NCBI RefSeq assembly: GCF_000423925.1
Contig: NZ_AUIX01000034.1
Coordinates: 16,577 to 80,576, forward strand
Length of the DNA stretch: 64,000 bases
Source of the DNA: Butyrivibrio sp. VCD2006
Lineage (GTDB): Bacteria; Bacillota; Clostridia; Lachnospirales; Lachnospiraceae
Direction of reading: 5' to 3'
The notes under the pieces: model-generated
Databases searched by the model: none
What the model was told of the DNA's origin: nothing
Seen by the model: the letters and a program-made list of their open reading frames with translations, nothing else
Shown: piece after piece, positions 34,791-44,609 of the stretch
Layout: every line of letters starts with the position of its first letter
How positions within the stretch are numbered: position 1 is the stretch's first letter
Made by a program: the position numbers and the translations under genes

Positions 34791-35189
34791 TTAATCGCAG
34801 TATTTCACTATTGCATATCCTTCTGTAACTATTTCATCCTTGCTATTTGTGATAACTGTATCCAGCTTATATATACCCTTCTCAAAATTTATTACTTCAG
34901 AAACAATCACATTAGCCGTAACAGTATCTCCAATAAATACTGGTTTCTTAAACTTTAAATCCTGTTCCAAATAAATAGTGCCTGGTCCTGGGAACTTAGT
35001 TCCTAACACCGTAGAAATGAAGCTCCCGGTGAGCATCCCATGTACAATTCTAGATCCAAATATTGAGTTTTCTGCTTCAATCGCATTAATATGAAGAGGA
35101 TTAAAATCACCAGTAATACCTGCAAATAAATATACGTCACTTTCCGATATTGTTTTAGAAAAAAAGGATGTATCTCCTACCTTTAACAT
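34791..35189 (-). CDS. MaoC-like hot-dog dehydratase
   Basis: 132 residues from ATG 35189, with GGTGGAG six bases upstream; the longer frame starts with a GTG inside that site. The single hot-dog fold has the R-specific hydratase motif: GDFNPLHINAIEA with Asp and His of the hydratase 2 dyad, then SRIVHGMLTGSFIS. These proteins hydrate or dehydrate (R)-3-hydroxyacyl thioesters. In a glycan locus it may act on an acyl donor or small precursor used to modify sugars; that is inference. It is last of a run MaoC-GNAT-ATP-grasp-fusion enzyme with short gaps. Confidence 0.8.
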   Translation of the reverse strand: MLKVGDTSFFSKTISESDVYLFAGITGDFNPLHINAIEAENSIFGSRIVHGMLTGSFISTVLGTKFPGPGTIYLEQDLKFKKPVFIGDTVTANVIVSEVINFEKGIYKLDTVITNSKDEIVTEGYAIVKYCD

Positions 35190-35221
35190 AACCTTCTCCA
35201 CCTGGAATCATAAAAATAGTC

Positions 35222-36010
35222 TTAAATCAGAACTTCCCGATTATACTGAAGAATTTTCCCTACAATAGCAAATCCATTTTTCTCATGAAATACTCGTGAA
35301 TAATCTTCAACAATAATTCCACAAGTTTGTTTGCCCTCATTCTCTAACTCTTGGTATATGCTTTTAAGCATAACAGAACCAAGCTTCTTCCCTCTCTGAG
35401 AATCTGAAACAAGCAATCCTCCACAAATTGCAAAATCATTTAATTCAGCATATGAAGAAACGCATGCAACTATTTTGCCATTGTCCTCAATGTATTTAGT
35501 TCTACCATAATTATCCTTCATCCTTTCTTGAATTTGTTCACACAATGCATTTGGAGATTCATACCTATCAGCCCATTCCGTGCACATAAATTCAGCAATT
35601 CTAGGAATATCAGACATTTCTGCATTTTTCACCATAGTGATATCGATATCTTGAAAACACTTTGGCGCCATAACTAATACTTCTTTGTTATTATATTTAT
35701 TAAAACTAGGAATTCGTTTGTTTGCATAAGAAGGAAAAAACATAGTCCTAGGATTTAATTCATTAACCAGGGCTTCTACTTCATAAAAATCAGCAAATGT
35801 ATCTCTGAAATATACATGCAGGCATTCATAGTACATAAAAGCAGTAGCAACAATACTATTGTCTTTGTGAAAAGCAAATACCATTGTGTGCTCGTTATTT
35901 TTTCCATATTTTATTAAATTTGCATACAAAAATGGACAATTAAAATAATCATCCTTAACAAATGCTTCAATCATTCCTAAATCACTAATCGAATCGACCC
36001 TAGTAAACAT
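35222..36010 (-). CDS. GNAT-family N-acetyltransferase
   Basis: 262 residues. The C-terminal half is a GNAT domain: DITMVKNAEMSDIPRIAEFM begins it, and VSDSQRGKKLGSVMLKSIYQEL is the acetyl-CoA-binding loop. FHEKNGFAIVGK is the usual last motif. The N-terminal ~120 residues resemble a degenerate second GNAT. It would acetylate an amine, plausibly one made by the ATP-grasp or aminotransferase neighbours. AGGAGAAATG precedes ATG 36010. It sits 12 bases after the ATP-grasp gene. Confidence 0.8.
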   Translation of the reverse strand: MFTRVDSISDLGMIEAFVKDDYFNCPFLYANLIKYGKNNEHTMVFAFHKDNSIVATAFMYYECLHVYFRDTFADFYEVEALVNELNPRTMFFPSYANKRIPSFNKYNNKEVLVMAPKCFQDIDITMVKNAEMSDIPRIAEFMCTEWADRYESPNALCEQIQERMKDNYGRTKYIEDNGKIVACVSSYAELNDFAICGGLLVSDSQRGKKLGSVMLKSIYQELENEGKQTCGIIVEDYSRVFHEKNGFAIVGKILQYNREVLI

Positions 36011-36022
36011 ATATCATTTCTC

Positions 36023-37240
36023 CTATACTATGTTATTAGTTTCAAGTGTCTTTTTGCTCACTTTGAAATCTATCATATCAATGCATTCTTGGCACCGAGT
36101 TAATGCTTCTTTTGTAGTATTCCCTTTGCAAACGACATATCCAAATCTTGCTGAGTTATCCGTACTTTTTGAATAGAACTTCCCTTTTTCACCAATGATT
36201 TCTATCTTTATCACACCTTCTCTTTTTTCGGCCAATTCTACATTATAAATATTGTCTAATATTCCCTCTTGAGCCGTAATAAACCGAACACCAACACATT
36301 CACCGCTATTCGAATAATTACTAACATCTGGCTTTTGTCCAAGTGCCAGTTCTATTGTTGCTTTAGCCATATTTATACCTGTTACAGAAGTGTCTAACAG
36401 ATATGTAGTAATACAATCAGCCCCCATTCTCGCTCCTAATTCAACCATCTTAGGACCTTCTTTTGTTATAATTATTTCAACATGAGCTGGACTATTCTCT
36501 AATCCTATTGCCAATACTGCTTTGGATGCTAGTATCTTAATCTTCTCTTTTACGGGATCTGATAATATAGATGGTTGCGAATGACCTACCTCAAAAAAAT
36601 GTGGTGAGCCAGATGTTATTTTATCAGTTATCTGTATTATATGAGGAATTCCATCAACAACTATTACTTCTACACTGACTTCAGGCCCGCTCATATATTC
36701 CTCAACCAATACATCTCCCGACTGCCCTGCTTCAGAACTGAATCTTAATGCATCTCCCAGCTCATCTTCATTATTAACAATTTTAACTCCCCTTCCACCT
36801 GCTGAATCAGTTGGTTTTGAAATAACCGGATATGGTATAGATAATTTAAAATCATTAATATTATCCTTACTTATAACTTGAAATTTAGGGTGCATAACAC
36901 TATTTGACTCAAATGCCTCTAGCATTTTAACCTTATTTGTCGCTTTTAATGCAACATCAACTGAGTACCCTGGCAATCCCATCTCTTGGCAGATAAATGC
37001 ACCAGTCATAACAGGTGTGTCACAAGCTCCTATAACAATACCATCAGGCTTAAACTCCTTAGCAATTTCAAGTACTGCCATCTTATCCCTAACACTGCAA
37101 ATAAAAACTTGATCAGCATATTCAAATGCTGGCGCATCAGGATTTATATCTACTATACCTACAAATAGTCCCATCTGCTTTGCTTTTTTTACAATTGGCA
37201 CTTGGAATATTGGTGCTCCTAATACTAGTACTTTCTTCAT
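36023..37240 (-). CDS. ATP-grasp ligase (carbamoyl-phosphate-synthase-L-like)
   Basis: 405 residues with the three-part ATP-grasp layout: an N-terminal PreATP-grasp Rossmann (VLVLGAPIFQVPIVKKAKQMG), KPTDSAGGRGVKIV for the phosphate loop near 140, VLVEEYMSGPEVSVEVIV near 180 and the magnesium site MVELGARMGADC near 270. This is the group of amino-acid/peptide ligases such as BacD, biotin carboxylase-like and carnosine synthase-like proteins. It would join a carboxylate to an amine with ATP. In context it could build an amide-linked decoration for the glycan; substrate unknown. The C-terminal domain (VGVRFITAQEGILDNIYN) is common in this group. Confidence 0.82.
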   Translation of the reverse strand: MKKVLVLGAPIFQVPIVKKAKQMGLFVGIVDINPDAPAFEYADQVFICSVRDKMAVLEIAKEFKPDGIVIGACDTPVMTGAFICQEMGLPGYSVDVALKATNKVKMLEAFESNSVMHPKFQVISKDNINDFKLSIPYPVISKPTDSAGGRGVKIVNNEDELGDALRFSSEAGQSGDVLVEEYMSGPEVSVEVIVVDGIPHIIQITDKITSGSPHFFEVGHSQPSILSDPVKEKIKILASKAVLAIGLENSPAHVEIIITKEGPKMVELGARMGADCITTYLLDTSVTGINMAKATIELALGQKPDVSNYSNSGECVGVRFITAQEGILDNIYNVELAEKREGVIKIEIIGEKGKFYSKSTDNSARFGYVVCKGNTTKEALTRCQECIDMIDFKVSKKTLETNNIV

Positions 37241-37291
37241 AGCTTTATCACTTTCATAATGACTCTTTCACACAATTCGACTATAGTACTT

Positions 37292-39109
37292 TTATCTAAC
37301 CGTCCCCAGTACTTCTTTCATAGCTGAAAGCAGTTTATTATTATCTTCCTCATCTCTAATTGCTATTCTTAAATATCGTTCAACACCAAGTTTCGCAGAC
37401 AACTCTTTAATTAAAATATTATATTTAACCAACAGTGTTTTAAGCACTTCTTTAGGTGAAATCCCTTCATCTAGTTCCACCATCACATAATTTGCTTGAC
37501 TTGGTATCACTCTTATCCCATTAATATTAGCCAATTCATCCTGAAAACGTTTCCTTTCTTTTCTAAAAATATCTAACGCTTTTATATAGTCCTTTTTGTA
37601 TTTTTCCTCAATTTGCATATAAAACTCAGCAAATGAGTTAATGTTCCAAATAGCCACGTCCTTCTTCAGCAGCGCTATGGTTTCTGTATCACCTGATGCT
37701 AATACTCCTAACCTCAGTCCTGGAACACCATAAGACTTTGATATGCTTTTCATTACATACAAATGTGGATTGCGTTCCAAAATCATCTGATCAATCAACG
37801 TTGCATCTTCTTCATCCGCAAAATCCACAAAAGATTCATCAATAATAAGTCTAATCTTTCTTTCTTCAGACCAAGACACCAATCGTAACATTTCATTCTT
37901 CTCTATATAGTTTCCACTTGGATTATCTGGATTCACAACTACTAAGCTATCAATGTCCTTATCTCCAAAGAAAGCAATTAAATCGTCTACAGTATATGAA
38001 TAATCTGAATTAGTTGGTACAAAATCTATGGAGTATTCTTTATCATACCTGTTAGGATACTCTTCAAATGTAGGACGAACAAATCCCACATTTCCACGAA
38101 GTGTATTCATTAGCGCCTTAATCAATTCAGCAGCGCCATTACCAACAATTATATTTTCCTGATGAACGCCAAAGTTCTTTGCTGCTAATAAACTGTTAAC
38201 TCTCATACCTGAAGGATACTCTGTTAACAATGTATCAAAATTTGCTCTCATTTCATATTTCATTCTCTCCGGAGGAAAATATGGATTCACTAAATAAGAA
38301 TAATCCAGCAGCTTAGGATATCTCCAATATCCTCCAAATCGAACTTGCATAAGTCTAACTTTCTCATCATCGTTAGGCATAAATATAGTCTCTGCTATAT
38401 CCAAGTCTTGAATATCATCAATCTCATACCATTTTTGCCCAGATAATCTTTTAGCCTTTATTTCCGGATCATCTAACATTGTAATTACTCTAAGAACTTG
38501 CTCATAGTATTCATTCTCACCTAATGCCGATTGGTAGGCATTTAAAAATGGCACATAGTGTGTTTCTGAAAAGTGTTTGCTAAATTTATATATATTTACT
38601 GTCTTATAATACTCCTTTATTTCATTAAATTTGAACCTTTTCCCTGGAACAAAGGCTTCTATACTGTCATCATCCCCAAGCTTCACGCAAGTACCATCCA
38701 TCCATGATTCATATTTGTCCACCAACGCAAGGGTTTCTCTCTCATCATTCAACAACTCATCAATAACAGCATCCTCAAATATAAGATCTGATTCGAATAA
38801 TAGAGTATCCTCAGTACATAACCAATCCTTCGCCAATGCTAGAGAATATATGTTATTTGTCTTATCATATATAGGATTATTAATATATGTTATAGCAGTT
38901 TTTATATTTAAACCGCTTATATAATCTATCAGTTTTTGACCTTCGTATCCTACAACAATAACTATTCTTGACAAATTCTTACTGTCAAGCTGAGAAAGCA
39001 TCCTCTCAATCAATGTAACGCCATTAACTTTTATCATACATTTTGTATTGTTTTGTGTTAATTCCTTTAAACGTTTTCCCATTCCAGCTGCTAAAATAAT
39101 TGCTTGCAT
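37292..39109 (-). CDS. Fusion of nucleotidyltransferase and class I/II PLP aminotransferase/decarboxylase
   Basis: 605 residues, two enzymes. Residues 1-~235: sugar-phosphate/phosphocholine cytidylyltransferase-like domain with LAAGMGKRLKELT (6-18), metal Asp108 in FESDLIF and GQKWYEIDDIQDLDIAE. Residues ~255-605: HisC/CobD-like PLP enzyme with VGNGAAELI, NPDNPSGN (393-400), DESFVDF (Asp424) and PLP-lysine SISKSYG (Lys458), and Arg581. LicC-type domains make CDP-choline; CobD decarboxylates threonine phosphate to aminopropanol phosphate. A protein of this kind could make an amino-alcohol phosphate or amine and activate it as a CDP conjugate, which the LicD protein at 40650 could transfer. PntC, which pairs the same two activities on aminoethylphosphonate, is a known parallel. 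Product is inferred. GGGAGG precedes ATG 39109. Confidence 0.8.
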   Translation of the reverse strand: MQAIILAAGMGKRLKELTQNNTKCMIKVNGVTLIERMLSQLDSKNLSRIVIVVGYEGQKLIDYISGLNIKTAITYINNPIYDKTNNIYSLALAKDWLCTEDTLLFESDLIFEDAVIDELLNDERETLALVDKYESWMDGTCVKLGDDDSIEAFVPGKRFKFNEIKEYYKTVNIYKFSKHFSETHYVPFLNAYQSALGENEYYEQVLRVITMLDDPEIKAKRLSGQKWYEIDDIQDLDIAETIFMPNDDEKVRLMQVRFGGYWRYPKLLDYSYLVNPYFPPERMKYEMRANFDTLLTEYPSGMRVNSLLAAKNFGVHQENIIVGNGAAELIKALMNTLRGNVGFVRPTFEEYPNRYDKEYSIDFVPTNSDYSYTVDDLIAFFGDKDIDSLVVVNPDNPSGNYIEKNEMLRLVSWSEERKIRLIIDESFVDFADEEDATLIDQMILERNPHLYVMKSISKSYGVPGLRLGVLASGDTETIALLKKDVAIWNINSFAEFYMQIEEKYKKDYIKALDIFRKERKRFQDELANINGIRVIPSQANYVMVELDEGISPKEVLKTLLVKYNILIKELSAKLGVERYLRIAIRDEEDNNKLLSAMKEVLGTVR

Positions 39110-39167
39110 TTTTTCCTCCCAATGTTAATGTGTGTTAAGTGCATACTAAAATACCAAGACATGCTTT

Positions 39168-40625
39168 TTATTTTTTTATTACTCCGTTCAATCTTTCTCG
39201 AAATTGGCCATAAAGATATATCATAGACGAATCCTTTATTTTCAATAAAAAAAGTGCATAAAAAGATGCTCCTAATACAGATTCGACTATTAAAGTCACT
39301 ATATTATTTACAACTTGAATATTATCCACTATTGCTATAAGAAATGCCATTATTATTCCTGCCAATATTTTCTTATATACACATTCAAAAATTGTTTTTA
39401 TTGGCAAATAGCCATCACATTTCCAAATATATAAAACAGTAATAACCGATTCAGCAATTATTGAACCAATCACTGCCCCAGTAGCTCCCCAAGTTGGTAT
39501 CAGTGCCAAGTTAATGCAAAGATTGACCCCCGAGCCAATGATTATATATCTTGAGCTTTCTAAACGCTTACCAACTGGTGTGTAATACTGACAACCTAAA
39601 CAATTTGATACACCAATTATTACAATTAGTGGAGTCATGAGTCTCAATAAGCCAATTGCTGGTTCATATCCTTTTCCAAAAAAAACTGGAACAAATCTTT
39701 TTGATATTGCAAAGATTCCAAAGGAACTTCCTAAGGATAAAAACATTATGAAATCAAAAGAACGTTGTATTTTTTCGCGAATTTCATTATGTCTTTGTTC
39801 TTTAAATAAATAAGCCATCCTAGCTCCCATAACGGAGTTTACCGAAGAAAAAGCTACGGTTTTTGCTATATTAATAATCTTTGTGCTTTGTTCATAATAG
39901 CCGTTAGCATAATTGTCTTTAGTGATTACTCCTATAAGTGTTTTATCAAGAACCGTATATACTGATGTCGCTATAGTTGGAATAAAGTATACAAGTGTTT
40001 GTTTTAAGTGTTTTAAAACTTTTAAACTAGATAATTTTACGGGTCCGAGCATAGATGGTAAATATACCCACATCGAAATACTGCCCAAAAGTTGTGCTAC
40101 GGAATTAATAAGAATATAAATAATTAGGTCATTCTTATCTTTTACAAGTAAAAATAAAAAGACGCAACCGAGTGTCTTAATTACAACATTTCTTCGTACT
40201 ATTTCTTTTATTTTTTCAACTCCCGTGAAAAACCAAGAAATGTCAAATCCTACACTTAATAAAATTGGAAATTGTGCCCAAAAATAAGGACGATAATTAT
40301 TATCTATAATACATAAACCCACCCAAAACGAAGAAGCCATAAGAGTTGTCAATGCTGAAAGCAGTTCTATTTCCCAAAACGTTCTGCTTAATTGTTCTAC
40401 TGAATCCCTATTTCTAGCGCATTCTCGTATTCCGTAACTATTTGTTCCAAGCGCAGCTATCATAGTAAAATACGACATTATTGAAGCGCTGTAGCTATAA
40501 ATGCCAATACCATCTGCTCCTATTACTCGTGATATATACGGAGCAGTAGCTAAAGGTACAATAATCATATAAATATCATATAATGATCGATATAAATAAT
40601 TATTTTTCAAACTTGCTTTTGACAT
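39168..40625 (-). CDS. wzx: Wzx-type polysaccharide flippase (MOP superfamily)
   Basis: 485 residues, about 12-14 spans. LYDIYMIIVPLATAPYISRVIGADGIGIYSYSASI at the N-terminus and the central VYTVLDKTLIGVITKDNYANGYYEQSTKI are typical of RfbX/Wzx flippases, which move undecaprenyl-linked repeat units outward. The family length is usual. I start at ATG 40625 (MSKASLKNN) because GGGGAAGG lies just upstream and overlaps the alternative TTG. It is the only flippase in the window, so presumably serves all the glycosyltransferases here. Confidence 0.9.
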   Translation of the reverse strand: MSKASLKNNYLYRSLYDIYMIIVPLATAPYISRVIGADGIGIYSYSASIMSYFTMIAALGTNSYGIRECARNRDSVEQLSRTFWEIELLSALTTLMASSFWVGLCIIDNNYRPYFWAQFPILLSVGFDISWFFTGVEKIKEIVRRNVVIKTLGCVFLFLLVKDKNDLIIYILINSVAQLLGSISMWVYLPSMLGPVKLSSLKVLKHLKQTLVYFIPTIATSVYTVLDKTLIGVITKDNYANGYYEQSTKIINIAKTVAFSSVNSVMGARMAYLFKEQRHNEIREKIQRSFDFIMFLSLGSSFGIFAISKRFVPVFFGKGYEPAIGLLRLMTPLIVIIGVSNCLGCQYYTPVGKRLESSRYIIIGSGVNLCINLALIPTWGATGAVIGSIIAESVITVLYIWKCDGYLPIKTIFECVYKKILAGIIMAFLIAIVDNIQVVNNIVTLIVESVLGASFYALFLLKIKDSSMIYLYGQFRERLNGVIKK

Positions 40626-40649
40626 AACCTTCCCCAATAAACAGCATAT

Positions 40650-41567
40650 TCATGATATGCTATGCCAATTTAATTTTAAATACTCAGTGTAAGGAGTAAA
40701 TGGATCAAAAAAAACTTCTCCATGTAATGTTGGCGCTTTAACTGGTGTCATATAATTATTACCGTAATATACTGATAAAACCTTTTTAAATTCATAGGGA
40801 ACAGGAAATGAAAATCCTTCAAAATCTAAAAAACACTCCGAATTAAACCATTCTCGCTTTAGCATACAAAGCTTGCTTTTGTCTCTCCTAAATCCAATTT
40901 TATCAACATAATCACTGTTATCTCTTTTTATTAGCATCTCAAACTTATCGTATAAGCTTTTTGAATCGCCATATTTCGCACAATAGAACCTTGTTCTAAT
41001 ATCCCAATAAGCTTGTCTAAATAGATTGTCACAATTATTATTCATCTTTCTTAAGATTTCAAGTATCTCAACTTGTGAAGCCAACTGTTTATCAATATCT
41101 TCCTCAGTATCAGGAATACCATCCAATACAAATATATCTAAAAATATTCCCTGATTAAATTTAACTCGATTTTTCTCATTTGGTAAAATTCCTGTAGTAT
41201 TTGAATTCCTTAGCTGAGCATGTGGACGATAATAACCTATATCAGTATGCGCAGTCTGTAAGAAATACGGTTGTTTAAATTCACTCGCACACTGCTTCGT
41301 AAGGATGTCATAATCACTTCTTAACATTATTACGTCTATGTCATCATCCCAGGGAATGAATCCACCATGCCGAACTGCACCTAATAAAGTTCCTGAATCT
41401 AAAAAGAATCTTAAGCCACATTTTTTACATACTTTGCTAAATTCAATAAGTAAATCCAATTCAACAGCCCAAATATTTTTTATATCTTTAGAAACAAAAT
41501 ACCCCTCTCTTTCTTCCTGCACAAAAAAAGATTCATTAATATCATTGACAATTGGTAATGTATTCAT
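40650..41567 (-). CDS. LicD-family phosphotransferase
   Basis: 305 residues. The LicD core is plain: LRFFLDSGTLLGAVRHGG (52-69) then FIPWDDDIDVIMLRSDYDIL (70-89), with the acidic DDDID metal cluster. LicD proteins transfer phosphocholine or related CDP-activated groups to sugars of teichoic acid or capsule, in the nucleotidyltransferase-like fold. It lies just upstream of the flippase and near the nucleotidyltransferase-aminotransferase fusion, suggesting donor synthesis and transfer in one module. Whether the group is choline, ethanolamine or another amine is not known. Confidence 0.9.
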   Translation of the reverse strand: MNTLPIVNDINESFFVQEEREGYFVSKDIKNIWAVELDLLIEFSKVCKKCGLRFFLDSGTLLGAVRHGGFIPWDDDIDVIMLRSDYDILTKQCASEFKQPYFLQTAHTDIGYYRPHAQLRNSNTTGILPNEKNRVKFNQGIFLDIFVLDGIPDTEEDIDKQLASQVEILEILRKMNNNCDNLFRQAYWDIRTRFYCAKYGDSKSLYDKFEMLIKRDNSDYVDKIGFRRDKSKLCMLKREWFNSECFLDFEGFSFPVPYEFKKVLSVYYGNNYMTPVKAPTLHGEVFFDPFTPYTEYLKLNWHSIS

Positions 41568-41712
41568 AAATATTCCGTCTTTCTGTTAAGATAGGCCATA
41601 ATTCATTCCTACCTTTTCACTTTCTTAGTATTATCTGTAGCAATATAGCACTGCTACAAAACACTCTAACTCTCTGGTACTATCTCAGCACTCAGAATAT
41701 CGTAATTATATA

Positions 41713-43569
41713 TTAGTTTTTATCTCTAAGTTTCCACTTTGAATATGTTTCATTTATGATTCTCTCAGCTTTTTCACCTTTATAATAAACACACTGATTT
41801 TGAGACAAAGAAAGACGATTGTACCCTAACCCAATCAATTTATCATTTGTTTCGCCATTATACTCAAACACTAATGCCTCATCATCTTCTTCGCTAGGAT
41901 AATGAAAAATGAACGGGTACTTATAATGATTCACCTGAAGAATCAAGCCCAATCCTTGAGATGTTTCCTCCACAATGTTGACATACGAATAAAATTTCAA
42001 TGACTCTATATTATCTGGTGCATATTCCAAGAATTCCACCAATTTATCTACTCTGGAATAATGATTCTCCAATTTACTAATACCTGCATCAACATCTAAT
42101 GAGCTACGAAGTATAATTATGGCAAGCATAACACCATAAACAAAGACTCTTCTCTGTTTTATTCTTAAAATTCCCCATACAAATGCGAAAATAATCAAAA
42201 GCACGATTGCAACTTGAATAAAATCTATTTTTTTTGCTTTGACTATCCCCAAAGTATAAGCCTCAATAATACCTTTTAAGGTGCTAGCTGTATATGTACT
42301 ATTTCCAATAGCATACACAGAAATACATTTTATCCAAAGCAAACTCAATAATGTCATAATCAACATATATTTATTAATTTTCTTCTTATCAATCGTTATG
42401 TATTCACCAATCAAGGCGATCGTACATATAAAAATAGGCGAAAAATAGGGATATATATATCGATGATAATACAATATTCTTATTGCATCAGAGTAATAAT
42501 TCTTATTCTCGAATACTTTAATAATATCTGCTGCATTCGTATTATACTGGCCTCCAATTGTAACTACTATGCATATTATTCCATAAACAAAAACTAGCCA
42601 ATAATTCATAGAAATAGCTGTCTTTTCGTATAGTAGAAAGAACGCACCATACACTACAACAAAAAAAGCCAACCCGACAAACAAAAAGTTAAGGACTGTA
42701 AATTGTCCCAATAATGTCCTTAGCCCATTCAATACATATTCCCATCTAAAAACAGAAGATAAACGAATATTTACATCAACACTTACATTTTTTATTTCGC
42801 CTATTCCAGTATGCGTATTCGGAAAAAGATAATTATACTGCCATTCAATAAATTTGGAGTTTAGTTTATATGCAGCAATACTACTAATAAGTATAAACAA
42901 CAAAAATCCAAGTTTTTTCTTATATATCAAATAAAATAATATATAAATTGCCACATACACTACTATGATTGTGATTGCTCTTTGATGCACAGCAAGAGCC
43001 AAAACAAATAATAATATATATATTATTGAAAATACAGCCTGTTGACTTCTTTTTCTGTAATTAGCCATACATAACATTATAAAGAATGCCCCCCATACCC
43101 AGGCACTATATATAGTCTCGTTGTAAATATATACATAAGGTATTGATGTCAAAAATCCTGCAGACATAGCAAGAGAAAACGCTATATATTTATTCACAAC
43201 AAAAAAGACTCTTAGCGTGAAATATGAGAATAATACCGTTAACGAGCCAATGGCAATTTCTATTACAACCAATAATCGATAAACTATGCTCATCGGAACT
43301 CTATTTAATAGTAGTGGATATGAGAAAATCGAAAGTCCAACACCATAGTATCGATAATAATTATCTAAAACATTTTGCCAATCAACACCCGCCATTTTCA
43401 TTGGTAATGCGAGCATTAAATACTCATCCCCTGTTGTGTAAGGCACAGCAAATGGTAAATTAATCATCGCTCTAATCGCGATACAAAACAAATAAGCAAA
43501 TAACGCTATGTATTTATCATCAAGCTCATTGATACGTTTTCGCAAACAATATAAATATTCTTTAGTCAT
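41713..43569 (-). CDS. GT-C-like polytopic membrane protein, paralog of 13692 protein
   Basis: 618 residues from ATG 43569 (AAAGGATG upstream), about 12 spans plus a C-terminal soluble part. The first loop has YTTGDEYLMLALPMKM with the acidic pair expected of GT-C enzymes; GVDWQNVLDNYYRYYG, YNETIYSAWVW and LAVHQRAITIIVVY match equivalent segments of the 13692 protein. Donor is likely a polyprenyl-phosphate sugar, perhaps supplied by the DPM1-like enzyme at 54219. The C-terminal ~120 residues (ENHYSRVDKLVEFLEYA) face outside by analogy. Assignment rests on architecture. Confidence 0.6.
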   Translation of the reverse strand: MTKEYLYCLRKRINELDDKYIALFAYLFCIAIRAMINLPFAVPYTTGDEYLMLALPMKMAGVDWQNVLDNYYRYYGVGLSIFSYPLLLNRVPMSIVYRLLVVIEIAIGSLTVLFSYFTLRVFFVVNKYIAFSLAMSAGFLTSIPYVYIYNETIYSAWVWGAFFIMLCMANYRKRSQQAVFSIIYILLFVLALAVHQRAITIIVVYVAIYILFYLIYKKKLGFLLFILISSIAAYKLNSKFIEWQYNYLFPNTHTGIGEIKNVSVDVNIRLSSVFRWEYVLNGLRTLLGQFTVLNFLFVGLAFFVVVYGAFFLLYEKTAISMNYWLVFVYGIICIVVTIGGQYNTNAADIIKVFENKNYYSDAIRILYYHRYIYPYFSPIFICTIALIGEYITIDKKKINKYMLIMTLLSLLWIKCISVYAIGNSTYTASTLKGIIEAYTLGIVKAKKIDFIQVAIVLLIIFAFVWGILRIKQRRVFVYGVMLAIIILRSSLDVDAGISKLENHYSRVDKLVEFLEYAPDNIESLKFYSYVNIVEETSQGLGLILQVNHYKYPFIFHYPSEEDDEALVFEYNGETNDKLIGLGYNRLSLSQNQCVYYKGEKAERIINETYSKWKLRDKN

Positions 43570-43596
43570 CAATATACATCCTTTGATAAAATAATA

Positions 43597-44568
43597 TCAA
43601 TCGCCCATGCATTTCCTAAGTACGGAAGCTAACGGATAAAGAAAATATCTAGATTTTCGCAAAAGCATCATTACTTTTCTGTTTTTCAAGCTGTCATAAA
43701 CTCCCCGATTAGTCTCCTTAACCTTTCGTTCATAAAAAACAAGCTTTTTTTTGACATCATTACTAATTGGACATAACAAAGCAGTATCTATATAAGCATA
43801 GTATATAAATCCCATTTTTGTTATGATAGCCCTTTCAGCTTCCTTTTCTATTGGAGTATCCTTAATAAAATCCAAAGCGTAATCTACAACCAACTCTAAA
43901 TCACTTAAGTGACGAATTTTGTTTTTCCTGCTTACACTTTGTTCTTCACTACCCAAGACATATTGGTATACTGTAAAATCGACGTATCTGATGGTTTTAA
44001 CACAATTCAAGGGTATTAGACAAAACAAATTATCAGTATATAAACACTTATTAGGCAGCACAAGTCCACTATTTAACAGCACTTCCTTTTTATATGTTAC
44101 AGAATGCATTGTAAAGTTCTCAGCCAACGAACTAATATCTATCTGTAGCCCATTTGCTCTATCCTTTTTTATTATCCTTTCTTTTCCATCTAAATAGCAT
44201 TCTTTAAAGGGCGTAAAAACTAAATCATCATCTATACTCGCCAAGTAATCAACAAATTCTTCCAGCTCTTTTGGATCAAAATAATCATCACCGTCTAATA
44301 ATTTAAAATATTTGCCACTCGATATTTTTAGAGCAGTATTAATTGTGGAACCATACCCACCATTTTCTTTATCGATAGCTATAATAATTCCAGGATATTG
44401 TGTATTAAGCTCTCTTGCTACAATATCTGTTCCATCCGTTGATCCATCATTGACAATAATAATCTCGATGTTTTCAACGTTTTTTGCCTTCAATACAGAC
44501 TCTACAGTCCTATTCAATGTCTTTTTTACATTATATGCTGCTATAGAAATAGTTAATACCTTATTCAT
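43597..44568 (-). CDS. Family 2 glycosyltransferase
   Basis: 323 residues from ATG 44568 (MNKVLTISIAAYNVKKTL), with GGGAG five bases upstream; the longer frame would overlap the GT4 gene. ENIEIIIVNDGSTDGTD and KLLDGDDYFDPKELEEF give the nucleotide and DxD motifs of GT-A inverting enzymes. KENGGYGSTINTALK is a common variant between them. The C-terminal 120 residues are helical. It adds a sugar to the lipid-linked repeat unit; which one is unknown. Confidence 0.88.
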   Translation of the reverse strand: MNKVLTISIAAYNVKKTLNRTVESVLKAKNVENIEIIIVNDGSTDGTDIVARELNTQYPGIIIAIDKENGGYGSTINTALKISSGKYFKLLDGDDYFDPKELEEFVDYLASIDDDLVFTPFKECYLDGKERIIKKDRANGLQIDISSLAENFTMHSVTYKKEVLLNSGLVLPNKCLYTDNLFCLIPLNCVKTIRYVDFTVYQYVLGSEEQSVSRKNKIRHLSDLELVVDYALDFIKDTPIEKEAERAIITKMGFIYYAYIDTALLCPISNDVKKKLVFYERKVKETNRGVYDSLKNRKVMMLLRKSRYFLYPLASVLRKCMGD

Positions 44569-44609
44569 AATTCTCCCATTGTAAAAAATGCCACTAGTAA
44601 TACACCTCG

